Of a stretch of 64,000 bases of DNA, positions 12,137-22,857 are shown piece after piece. The stretch comes from Nicotiana tabacum. Taxonomy: Eukaryota > Streptophyta > Magnoliopsida > Solanales > Solanaceae. The stretch spans positions 154,284,178 through 154,348,177 of the forward strand of contig NC_134085.1 of NCBI RefSeq assembly GCF_000715075.1, read 5' to 3'. Each line of letters begins with the position of its first letter. The stretch's first letter is position 1. A program made the position numbers and the translations under genes. The notes below the pieces were generated by a model. The model ran no database searches. It was not told the DNA's origin and worked only from the letters and a program-made list of their open reading frames with translations.

Positions 12137-13065
12137 TGATCACTTCCAAATGCACGCCTCTAACGAGGTATGACACGGTCATTTGCATGAATATAACCCA
12201 ACAAGGAATTGGGATTCAATCCACAGGGAGCTAAGATGGGAGTTAGTAGTATATATTCGGAGTGAGTACGTGAAGTATCTAGATTTCACTTCCACAAATA
12301 GGGTTTTGTTTTTACTTCTAAAATTAAGCTAAGAATTGCAATTCCAGATATATAAGACTAGAGAAGATTGTTTTAAGTATTTTTTCAAAGATATAAGTTA
12401 TGACCATGACCTAGGTGTTTGCCTAATGGTATAAAGACTTTTATGCTATTTTATTGATTGGGGTGTGTTATAGCTCACAACACTATGTTGCCCACTCAAT
12501 ACTTCTCAGTCAGAGAGTAGTTTTGTCCAATTTGGCTTTCTCAAGTCCAAATGGGTATCTACCAAAATGGTTGGTAAGAGCTCAAGTCGGATTATTACTA
12601 TCTCTAGGTTGGCCCCTTTAATTGGATTAATCAATCTCACAATTGACCCAATTCCTTGTTAGCTAAGTTATCCTAGACTAGGTCTCTTTCTCAAGAAGAG
12701 ACTAAGTCAAATAGGCATGAATTAATGTTTGCAATCATTAATTCCACAATTGAAGCATGAACCTAGCTAAATAACAAACACACATCCATAAACAGTATAA
12801 AATTAATCACCCATAAGATTTATACACTAGGTTTGGGTCACAACTCTAGTAAAATCTAGCTACTCATAGTGAATGTAGAAGAAAATAAAGAAGAAGAGAT
12901 AATAAAACTCATATTGAAAGATTAAAATATAGAAATCCAATGTTAAGTCACCAAAATAAAATAAAGTTGCCTAAAGAGCAAAGAGAAATGGCTACAACAC
13001 TTTTAATATTGAAAACTTAACTTAAAAAAGGTGAAACAATTATATTTATACAAAGCTAGAATTTT

Positions 13066-14757
13066 GGGACCATCAGCTTGCCTACCTGCACCTGCGGGCA
13101 TGAAATGTAGGCCCCGTGAAATAGGGCGTCAGTACGAAAAATGTACTGAGTATGTAAGGCATGAAAATTAGTATGTAAAAGACATAGATGGAACATGGAA
13201 TACATAAATACCTTTAAATCTGAATAACTCTGTAAATTCTGAAACGTTTATTATATCATGCACATGCGTATAAATGTCGTGCCATGTATAGGTATGGTTG
13301 TACATAATATCATCAAGCCACTGAGGGCATCCCATCATATCACCTCGGCCACTGTGGGCACATCATCAACATATACCAGCAGATCAGGTGGTGGTGCGTA
13401 TATAACGCCGTAATCTCTTCCCATATACCATATACATATACATACATATATACATATATATAACGCCGTCTGAGTCATATTTCAGCCACTGTGGGCAACA
13501 TCATCATCATATACCAGCTGATTAGGTGGCGGTGCATATATAACACCGTAACCTTTTCCCATATCCCATATACATATATTTACATATATATGCGTATATA
13601 ATGGCATCTGGTCATGAGTCAATGCACATGTATAAATGAGTGAAATGCATGAAAAATACGTAATAATTTCAATATTCCTTCTGGATAAACCTTTTCAACT
13701 ATGTATTATTGTGAGACCCATGAACAGAAGATAATAATATTTTTCATGGGGAATCAAGAGTATAGACATCCCTACTATTTCTATGAATAGAGTAATTTAT
13801 GGAAACTGTGCGTTTGCTCGTTTCTTCATTATAATTGAACCATGCCAAAAGAAAGAATGGATGACCTTAACCTACTTGTTCTTGGAACTATCTGAATGGA
13901 ATGAAGCTTCTGCTTCCATGAAATATGTTGAACAAAATTCTGCCCGAGTCCTTTGAAATTTTGAAACGAAATTTGTGGTGGCTTCTTTTGAAATTTCAGT
14001 CGAAATTCTTTGGCTAAGTAGTTGAATTTGTTTGGACAAAAATGTTTTTTGATTTCCAAGTTCTTGATTTCAAGCTAATTTTGGAAAGAAATGGGACTTT
14101 GTTTTCAAGGTTAGAAGCAATGCTCTAAGCCTTTTAAAAAGGAATGAAATGGAATCTTGAATTTTTGAAGCAAAAGCAACGTTCTTGTTCTTCAGTCTTT
14201 AAATATAAAGTCTTCCAAATTAATGTTCACAAGTCTTATTTGCTAAGACTCAAATCTTAGTCATTGTCATAATTTAGCCATTTGGCAAAAGTGACTACTT
14301 AGTCACTTCCAATTTTGTGGGTTCTTGCCATGTGTCGTGGGGGTGGAATGTTAATTTTTTTATCTACTTATTAGTTAACTGGGTAATGCCCTGTTACCCG
14401 GTAATTAATTAATTACTCGCATAATTTAAAAATTACCACAAATTACTTCAAATTCTATTTATTTTTAAAATACTTCATATATACTTTATATATTATACTA
14501 CCATGGTCACATGGTACCTTGCATGGTACTAGTTCATAATTATCGGGTATTATTGCTCGACCCGTATTTTATTCCAAATTGTTCACTTTCAGCGAAACTT
14601 GTTTTCTTTAATTCGTGTACCCCTTTATCCTTGATAACACTTATTTATCGCTTGTATAAATAGCGTAAGTACGTTAATGTCAAGATGATCTCATCCCCGA
14701 GTCTACGTCGGTTAACTGAAAATGAAATTTTAACGTATGAAAACGCGAGATGTAACA
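13066..14757 (-). repeat. Gypsy-B 3' LTR, end truncated
   Basis: The minus strand starts TGTTACATCTCGCG at 14757 and follows the 5' LTR to 13066. It contains an internal tandem duplication: the phrase GCCACTGTGGGCA is at 13348 and 13485. The last 480 or so bases present in the 5' LTR are missing. Short A/T runs at 13430-13460 and 13565-13600 occupy the place of the long AT array in the other LTR. Confidence 0.88.
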
Positions 14758-14770
14758 TCACTCCCCTATT
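14758..14770 (-). other. Gypsy-B polypurine tract
   Basis: The minus strand reads AATAGGGGAGTGA directly before the LTR start TGTTACA, as expected for the plus-strand primer. Confidence 0.75.
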
Positions 14771-14889
14771 AGAAACATTCGTCCTCGAATTTTCAACTTC
14801 CCGTGATCTATATAACTTCGGCAAGGTCGTCTCTGTAACAACACCACTACCAACTCTCCTCGTAGAAGCTTAATAACCCAACATAAGAA

Positions 14890-16002
14890 TTTATACACGT
14901 ACCTTATGATTATGACGTCTCAGTCGGATCCTTCTCTTGAGGAGGAAATAAGTAGGAATATCTAGACTTCATGTCTTCCTCGGCCTCCTAAGTCACATCT
15001 TCCACATTATTGTTTCTTCAAAGTACTTTCACCGAAGCTACGTCTTTAGTTTTTGATCTCCGAATCTGTCCGTCTAATATAGCAATGGGCGTTTCTTCAT
15101 ACGATGGATGCTCTGTGTCCTGAATGTCGTCAACTAACACAATTTTGGAAGGATCTCCGATACATTTACGGAGCATAGACACATGAAAGACTGGACGTAC
15201 AGACTCCAAGTCCGAAGACAAGTCTAACTTATATGCTACCTGACTTACTTTACTTATGATCCTCTATGGTACCATGTACCGAGGGCTAAGTTTTCCTTTC
15301 TTTCTGAACCTCATGACAACTTTCATTAGTGATACCTTTTTGGAATACCCAGTCGTCCACCTGAAATTCTGAGTCTTATCGTCGATTATCCGTATAAGTC
15401 TTCTAACGGCTTTGAGCTGCCAATAGCCTTTCTTGTATAAGCTTAATTCTTTCGATTGCCTACTGTACCAATTATGGTCCTACTAACGTAGTTTCCCTAA
15501 CATCGAACCACCCTATAGGTGACCTACACTTCCGTCCATAAAGAGCTTCGTATGTAGCCATCTGAATACTGGTATGGTAACTATTATTATATACGAACTC
15601 AATAAGAGGCAGATGATCGTCCCAGTTACCGTTAAAGTCTATTACACAAGCTCGTAACATATCCTCCAGTGTTTGAATAGTACGCTCAGCCTGTCCATCT
15701 GTCTGGGGATGAAATGTTGTACTAAAACTTACTTGAGTCCCCAATCATTTTTGGAAGGACCTCCAGAAGTTAGCTGTAAATTGAACTCATCTATCCGAGA
15801 TAATAGATACAGGGACACCATGCAGTCGTATTTTTTCCTTAATATAAAGTCTTGCATAATCCTCTAAGGAATATGTAGTCCTAACAAGCAGAAAATAGGC
15901 TGACTTTGTAAACCTATCAACAATTACCCATATCGAGTCAAACTTATGCTGGGTACGAGGTAAACCTACGATGAAGTCTATATGATTACTTCCCATTTCC
16001 AA
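14890..16002 (-). pseudogene. Gypsy-B integrase core, C-terminal and chromodomain-like tail
   Basis: The core begins [12 protein letters not shown] and WVIVDRFTKSAYFL (16002-15790). The catalytic-Glu part follows at 15744-15472, with [22 protein letters not shown], then YNNSYH and [17 protein letters not shown]. Next come SVRPVFHVSMLRKCIGDPS and a short Tyr/Trp-poor chromodomain-like segment down to about 14890. Frameshifts and stops occur near 15787, 15472, 15222 and 15018, so it cannot make a protein. A chromodomain after integrase is characteristic of chromoviruses such as Tekay/Del. Confidence 0.82.
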
Positions 16003-16955
16003 GTTCGAATATCCATAGCTTGCAATAACCCTCCGGGTTTTTGATGCTCAATCTTAACCTGCTGACAGTTAGGACACTAGGCAACAAATTCTGCTATATC
16101 CTTTTTTATTCCGTCCCACCAATATACTTCCCTGACATTATGATACATCTTTGTTGCTCCTGGATGGATAGAATAATGAGAATAGTGAGTTTTTCCCATA
16201 ACCTACCGACACAGCCCTGCAATATTAGGCACACATAATCGCCCTTGATATCTGAGGACTCCATCTTCTGTAATTTCAAACGGCGTCTTCTCCTTCTAAA
16301 GGGTGGTATCCCTATAATGAAATAACATAGGATCCTCGTACTGGCGTTCCTTTACTTCATTTACTAAAGAGGATGTTGTCGTATCCTGAAGAGTAATTCT
16401 AACGTCACTTGAGTCCAATAAACTAGCTAGCTGATGAACCTCATGGGCTATTCCCCACTTTTCTGGCTGTAAATACAACAGGCTACCCATAGATCTACGG
16501 CTGAGGGCGTCGGCTACTACGTTAACCTTTCCCGGATGGTATAAAATATAAATGTCATAGTCTTTAAGTACCTTCAACCATTTCCTTTGACATAGATTTA
16601 ATTCCTTTTGCTTTAAGAATTTCTGGAGGCTCTTATGATCCCTATAGATATCAATATGAATATCCTACAAGTAGTGCCTCCACATCTTTAGTGCATGAAT
16701 CACTGCAGCTAACTCTAGATCGTGGGTCAGGTAATTCTTATCATGCTTTCTTAGTTGTCTATAAGCTACAACCTTACCATGCTGCATTAATACACAACCC
16801 AATCCAACGCCTTAAGTGTCACAGTAGATAACCTATCTATTGGTCCATTCTCGGAGTATTAGAACTGGTGCTGAAGTTAATCTGTCCTTCAATGCCTGGA
16901 AACTCCATTTATAAGCATCGGTTCATTGAAACTTAGCTCCCTTCTGACTTAACTT
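16003..16955 (-). pseudogene. Gypsy-B RNase H and pre-integrase linker
   Basis: RNase H reads from about 16955 to 16490 and ends YHPGKVNVVADALSRRSMGS (16540-16490). The ORF at 16577-16296 continues through LQPEKWGIAHEVHQLASLL to KERQYEDPMLFHYRD. The zinc-finger part of integrase follows in broken form (16290-16030). Single-base changes have made several stops. Confidence 0.8.
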
Positions 16956-17365
16956 ACATGGGTATTATTATCTTTTACTATTAGTGAACTTCCCCTTTTC
17001 GAAGGCCCAAACTTCATCCTCTATTTATCACAATTACGCCCTTATTCCACTACCAGGGAAACTTTTCATTTATTCCAAATGTTACTAGTATTAGGCTCAT
17101 TTTGAGTTCATTCAGGCTATACTGAGCCTTCTATAACTTAGAGAAGCCATCAGCTCTCTTATGAGCTTAACCCCAAGGACTTATCCATTCTCGTCACCTT
17201 TTCACTCATCCTTTCTTATCCTTCCTTGTGTCTTTCTAAAACCTTGTCTCTCTACTATACTTTAGCTTGCGACCTACATATATCTATTTATACTTATTCG
17301 TAATCTTTCTTCAACTTACTTGCATCATATATTTCCTTATGTTATTCGAGAACATTAAGCAAGAC
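16956..17365. other. Unassigned 0.4 kb insert between Gypsy-B RT and RNase H
   Basis: RT coding ends at about 17370 (WPRPTT...VRSF) and resumes at about 16955 (LSQKGAKFQ). Related elements have only about 50 bases there. The 410 bases in between show no pol similarity and are T/C-rich on the plus strand. I do not recognise them and see no terminal repeats. Confidence 0.5.
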
Positions 17366-17870
17366 AATTACAAGTTTCCTGTAATAACCTGCCAAATGGA
17401 GAAGCTACGAACCCCCGTCTATGTTGTGGGTCTAGGCCAAGTATTCAATGCCTCACTCTTTTATGTATCCACCCGGATGCCTTCACCCGAAATAATATGC
17501 CAAAGGAAAGCTACAGAGTTCAACCAAAATTCACATTTAGAAGATTTTTCATACAACTTCCCTTCTTGTAGAACTTTGAGCATAGTACGCAGATGATCTC
17601 CATGCTCAGCCTCTGAACGAGAATATACCAATGTATCGTCAATAAAAACAATAACGAACAGATCTAAAACAACCTGAACACACGGTTCATTAAATCCATG
17701 AATACTTATGGGGCATTGGTCAAACCAAATGACATAACACGAAATTAAAAGTGCCAATATCTAGTCCTGAATATTGTCTTCGGAATATCTTCATCCTTAA
17801 CCCTTACCTGATGGTTCCCGGACCTCAGGTCTATCTTTGAAAAACACTTGGCACCTTATAATATATAGAA
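17366..17870 (-). pseudogene. pol: Gypsy-B partial reverse transcriptase
   Basis: The minus strand enters RT mid-domain at [12 protein letters not shown] (17860-17820). It continues to the catalytic block [22 protein letters not shown] (about 17655-17590), [15 protein letters not shown] (17530-17485) and EALNTWPRPTT (17450-17420). The first third of RT, all of protease and recognisable gag are absent. The catalytic Asp pair is kept, but stops and shifts flank it. Confidence 0.8.
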
Positions 17871-18509
17871 GTCGAGAGGGGGCTCCCTACATCCTCATAA
17901 AACAACCTAACATACTTAGAACCCCGATTTGGTAGTATTCCAAGAAGATATGGAACTCATCAACCAAAACTAACACTTGGAGGAAGTCTATAGTAGAGGG
18001 TCCTTGCCTCGTCCTATATAGGAACCTAGATCAGACATACTTTGAAGCGGAATCTTCATGTCCTTATTAGTTACCTTCCTCCTCTTGGCCTGACTACTAT
18101 CTTCTTCTTATGCATATCCCATAACATACATCGACAAACCTTGATTGATGGAATCCTAAGACTGTGGACTATCTGGAACCTCAGAAGAGCTAGTGTCCGC
18201 AAATGCCTTGACATAGTTTTGAGCCTGAGGGAAACCCAGTTATGCGAATCCATGTACTTCTCCCCTAATAACCTGATCAACGGGCTATGATACTAAGGGC
18301 CTTGGCAAGGTCGGAACTCCTCTCACCCCATCTGCTGCCGGAGTGGTCGAAATAGCTCGAATGGATGACTCATATGGATCCTCGGATGGATCATCCTCAA
18401 TAGAACCCATGATCTTCGATGGGTCTGAATCCATAGTATAACTTATCTCTCTTTCTAAAACCTTCATAGCCTGCTGACTCGTTCTAGCAGTTGTACTCTT
18501 TGGAGGCAT
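17871..18509 (-). pseudogene. Gypsy-B leader ORF in gag position, unfamiliar
   Basis: The ATG at 18509 starts MPPKSTTARTSQQAMKVLER, the position and first residues expected for gag in this family. The open part ends at 18285, but the same frame can be followed with only four stops (SPVDQVIRGEV, then NYVKAFADTSSSEVPDSP) to about 18010. It passes a basic SQAKRRKVTNKD stretch near 18090-18060. I find no capsid domain and no zinc knuckle. The frame runs up to the truncated RT. It could be a gag-less leader of a non-autonomous derivative or an old rearrangement. Confidence 0.5.
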
Positions 18510-18686
18510 CGCTAAAAACGTAACACATCATTAGGAACATTAATGCTTATATCGCACGATCTAAGATAAGAAGAGAGGATAACATCCTATATGTCCTGTA
18601 GCCTCATGTCTATAAGCGTGGTGCACAACATACCGATAAACAAGACTCTACTAGACACGGTCTGTAGACAACCCTAGGACAGAATT

Positions 18687-18698
18687 GCTCTGATACCA
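18687..18698 (-). other. Gypsy-B primer binding site (initiator tRNA-Met type)
   Basis: The minus strand reads TGGTATCAGAGC four bases inside the 5' LTR end. It is the exact complement of the 3' end of plant initiator tRNA-Met, the usual primer of Tekay/Del-type elements. Gypsy-C has mutated versions of the same site. Confidence 0.85.
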
Positions 18699-18702
18699 CT
18701 TT

Positions 18703-19550
18703 TGTAACGTCCCAAACCGATGGGCCGCGTCGAGTGCCTGAGTCCTACCTATCAAACACCCCTAACATGCATCTAGGATATGAACCTGTATAACCTCTAC
18801 TGCATTACGAAATTGACATACATGAAGTAAATCCGCCATCAAGGCATATGTACGTATACATGCAGAATACAGTGGGCGAGCCGGCAAGGCTACTATAGAC
18901 AACTATATATCAAATCTAAAAGCCGACACGGCCACATACAACCCAACTAGACATACTATCTACAGACCTCTAATAGAAATACAATTGTACAAAGACGGGA
19001 CTGAGTCACGTCATACCCATATATATATATATATATATACAAACATATCGTACCAAAATAAAAAGCAGCTCCATATCACACATACAAAAATGTATCGTAC
19101 CAAACTCAAAAGTAGCTCCGGATCAAGTGGAGCACGCCAACTCTAGCTGATCAGGGATCCTAAGAAAGGGACCGTCAGCTTGCCTACCTACACCTGCAGG
19201 CATGAAATGCAGGCCCCGTGAAATAAGGCGTCAGTACGAAAAATGTACTGAGTATATAAGGCATGAAAATTAGTACGTAAAAGACATAGATGAAACATGG
19301 AATACATAAATACCTTTAAATATGAATAACTCTGCAAATTATGAAACATTTATTATATCATGCACATGCGTATAAATGTCATGCCATACATAGGTATGGG
19401 TGCACATAATATCATCAAGCCATTGAGGGCATCCCATCATATCGTCTCGGCCAATGTGGGCACATTATCAACATATACCAGTTGATCAGGTGGTGGTGCA
19501 TATATAACGCCATAATATCTTTCCATATCCCATATCCCATATACATATAC

Positions 19551-19649
<99 letters not shown>

Positions 19650-20945
19650 TATATACCGTTTGAATTATATTTCAGCCACTGTGGGCAACATCATGATCAT
19701 ATACCAGCTGATCAGGTGGTGATGCATATATAACACCGTAACCTTTTCCCATATCCCATATACATATATTTACATATATATGCGTATATAATGCCATCTG
19801 GTCATGGATCAATGAACATGTATAAATGAGTGAAATGCATGAAAAATACATAATAATTTCAATATTCCTTACGGATAAAACTTTTCAACTATGTATTATT
19901 CTGAGGCCCATGAACAGAAGATAATAATATTTTTCATGGGGAATCAAGAGTATAGACACCCCTACTATTTCTATGAATAGAGTAATTTATGGAAACTGTG
20001 CGTTTGCTCGTTTCTTCAGTATAATTGGACCATGCCAAAAGAAAGAAGGGAAGGCCTTAACATACCTGTTCTTGGAATTATCTGAATGGAATGAAGCTTC
20101 TGCTTCCGTGAAATATGTTGAACGAAATTCGCCTGAGTCCTTTGAAATTTTGAAACAAAATTTGTGGTGGCTTCTTTTGAAATTTCATTCGAAATTCTTT
20201 GGTTAAGTAGTTGAATTTGTTTGAACAAAAACTTTTTCTCATTTCCAAGTTTTTGATTTCAAGCTAATTTTGGCAAGAAATGGGACTTTGCTTTCAAGGT
20301 CAGAAGCAATGTTCTAAGCTTTTTAAAAAGGAATGAAATGGAATCTTGAATTTTTGAAGCAAAAGCAGCGTTCTTGTTCTTCAGGCTTTTAATATAATGT
20401 CTTCAAAATTAATGTTCACAAGTCTTATTTGATAAGACTCAAATCTTAGTCATTGTCATAATTTAGCCATTTGGCAAAAGTGACTACTTAGTCACTTCCA
20501 ATTTCGTGGCTTCTTGCCATGTGGGGTGGGGGTGGGATGTTAATTTTTTTATCCACTTATTAGTTAACTGAGTAATATCGTGTTATCCGATAATTAATCA
20601 ATTATCCGTATAATTTAAAAATGACCATAAATTATTTAAAATTCTATTATTTTTAAAATACTTCATATATACTTTATATGTTATACTACCGTGGTCATAT
20701 GGTACCTTGCATGGTACCAGTTCATAATTATCGCGTATTATCGCTCGACCCGTATTTTATTCCAAATTGTCCACTTTCAACGAAACTCGTTTTCTTTAAT
20801 CCGTGTACCCATTTATCCTTCATAACACTTATTTATCGCTTGTATAAATAGTGTAAGTACGTTAATGTCAAGATGATCTCATCCCTGAGTCTACGTCAGT
20901 TAACTGATAACGAAATTTTAACGTACGAAAACGCGAGATGTAACA
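18703..20945 (-). repeat. Gypsy-B 5' LTR (2243 bp)
   Basis: The minus strand starts TGTTACATCTCGCG at 20945 and ends GGGACGTTACA at 18703. It matches the truncated 3' LTR and, less closely, the Gypsy-C LTRs. Its greater length comes from a tandem duplication (GCCAMTGTGGGCA at 19450 and 19674) and a long AT array at 19549-19650. Confidence 0.88.
19549..19650. repeat. (AT)n microsatellite in Gypsy-B 5' LTR
   Basis: About 100 bases of nearly pure AT dinucleotide. An open frame across it reads Tyr-Ile repeats and is not a gene. The 3' LTR has only short AT stretches here, so the array expanded after insertion or was copied from a longer template. Confidence 0.95.
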
Positions 20946-21282
20946 CTAGACATGCAAACTCTCTGAACTTTTGCTCTTGCTTAGCTTCTGCGGCCGCACA
21001 TTTCATGTGTGGATTGCACTTTGCACTTGTCTCTGATAAGCTTGTCTTCACTATCGGTGGCCGCAGATGATATTCTGCGGTTCGCACTTTGGGCTTATAT
21101 TCCTGTTTTTGTCCTTGAGTTCAGGTCACTCCTTCTTGAGTTGGATTTCATCTTAGTGGCTCATTTTCCAATACTCCTGCAATTAAGTATATTTTGTCAA
21201 CTTTCGGGAACATAATTAAGCGCTTTTGGACTAAAACAAAAGCTAAAAGGTACTAAAATGTAGTTAAAATCTCCACTTATCA

Positions 21283-22857
21283 GTGCCCAAGTCAACTATA
21301 CCGTTACTGAGAAAGAGCTCCTTGCCATTGTGTTTGCTATTGAGAATTTCAGTCTGTACTTGATAGGTGCAAAAGTGATTGTCCATACATATCATGCGGC
21401 ACTTTGTTATCTTATAAGCAAGAAAGGTTCTAAAGCCTGGTTGATGAGATGGGTGCTTTTGTTGCAAGGGTTTTATATTGACATTCAAGATCGTAAAGAA
21501 AGTGAAAATCAAGTGGCGGACCACTTGTCTCATTTGGAGGAGGAGGGGAGGCCATATGATGGCCTTGAAATCAATGACTCCTTCCCCGATGAACAACTTT
21601 TGGCTATTTCAATGAAAGAGGTGCCATGGTTCGTGAATCTAGCAAATTTCCTTGTAAGTGGTATCATCCCAGATGAGTTCTCTTCAAACCAAAGGAAGAA
21701 GCTCAAACGGGATTGCCAAGATTATTATTGGGATGAACCATACTTTTTCTGGATTTGTACGAATGGGGTGATTAGAAGATGTGTATCGGAGGAGGAGAAT
21801 ATGAAATTCTTGGGGCTTGTCATTCTTCACCATACGGTGGTCACCATGGTGGAGAAAGAACGGTGGCCAAAGTGCTAAGTTGTGATTTCTATTGGCCCAC
21901 TCTTTATAATGATGCAAGTGATCTAGTCAAGTGATGTGATGAATGTCAAAGGGCTGGTGGAATCTCAAAGAAAAATGAAAAGCCCATCACCACCATTTTG
22001 GAGATTGATATTTTTGATGTGTGAGGTATTGACTTCATGGGTACTTTTGTGATTTCTTGTGGAAACACCTACATTTTGGTTGCGGTTGATTATGTGTCCT
22101 AATGGGTTGAAGTCGTTGCTCTACCAAACAATGAGGCGAGAAGTGTGATGGCGTTCTTGAAGAAGAATATTTTCACAAGGTTTAGTACTCCGTGGGCTAT
22201 CATATGTGATTGGGGTCACATTTTGCAACAAAGCCTATGACACCTTACTCACCAAGTATGGTGTAACTCATAAAGTCACGACTCCCTATCATCCACAAGT
22301 AGGTGGTCAAGTGGAAGTCTCCAACCGGGAGATAAAGAGTATTGTGTCCAAAACAGTGAATGCTAACCGGACGGATTGGTCCCAGAAACTTGATGATGCT
22401 TTATGGTCTTAGGACAACTTAAATAACACCCATTAGAATGTCTCCATATCAATTGGTGTTCGGAAAAGCTTGTCATCTTCTGATAGAACTTAAGCACAAG
22501 GCCATGTGTGCTTTAAAGAAGCTGAATCTTGAGTAGGATGTCACCGCTAACTTGAGGGTGGCACATTTGAGTGAGTTGGATAAGTTCGGGTACCATGCAT
22601 ACAGAAGTTCGTCCTTATACAAAGAGAAAATGAAAGACCTTCATGACAAATACATTTGGAACAATGAGTTCAAAGAGAATGATCTTGTGCATTTATTCAA
22701 TTCACAGTTGAGGATGTTTCATGGGAAGTTAAAGTCTAAATGGAGTGGCACGTTCGAAGTTTTGGGTGTGACACCCTTTGGTGCATTGGACATGAGGAAA
22801 AAAAATGATGAAGTATTTCGAGTCAATGGTCACTGGAAATTATTTGGGAAAAGTTGA
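21283..22857 (+). pseudogene. pol: Athila RNase H and integrase, continued after the nested block
   Basis: Coding resumes with [22 protein letters not shown] (21285-21350). The RNase H tail is [15 protein letters not shown] (21508-21550) and an open run of 182 codons lasts to 21878. The integrase core is damaged: [22 protein letters not shown] and [12 protein letters not shown] (22253-22360) are readable, and TAG/TGA codons fall near 21935, 22022, 22100, 22412 and 22533. The C-terminal part (22552-22857) reads YKEKMKDLHDKYIWN and SKWSGTFEVLGVTPFGALD, typical of Athila pol ends. Confidence 0.85.

Larger units (their letters stand above)
13066..20945 (-). mobile_element. Gypsy-B: Tekay/Del-like Ty3/gypsy element, internally rearranged
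   Basis: On the minus strand it has a complete 5' LTR (20945 to 18703), a PBS, a short atypical leader ORF, partial RT, RNase H, integrase, a chromodomain-like tail, a PPT and a 3' LTR (14757 to 13066) that lacks its last 480 or so bases. LTR sequence and pol match Gypsy-C. It sits inside the solo Athila LTR, and about 200 bases of that LTR appear lost at the left junction. The shared bases GGGACC make the exact left boundary ambiguous by a few positions. Confidence 0.85.
12137..21282 (-). mobile_element. Inverted solo LTR of an Athila relative, split by Gypsy-B
   Basis: The two outer pieces, 12137-13065 and 20946-21282, are reverse complements of the end and the start of an Athila-type LTR. 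The right piece ends ...CTCCACTTATCA, the complement of TGATAAGTGG. The left piece starts TGATCACTTCC, the complement of ...GGAAGTGATCA. No internal Athila sequence is present between them, so this is a solo LTR. The five flanking bases (ATTCT left, GTGCC right) do not match, although the interrupted pol frame resumes with no obvious loss (NN | AQ). By eye it is clearly diverged from the host Athila LTR. Confidence 0.8.

Noticed and set aside
19482..19733. Open frame of Tyr-Ile repeats
   Set aside because: It is the translation of an (AT)n microsatellite inside an LTR.
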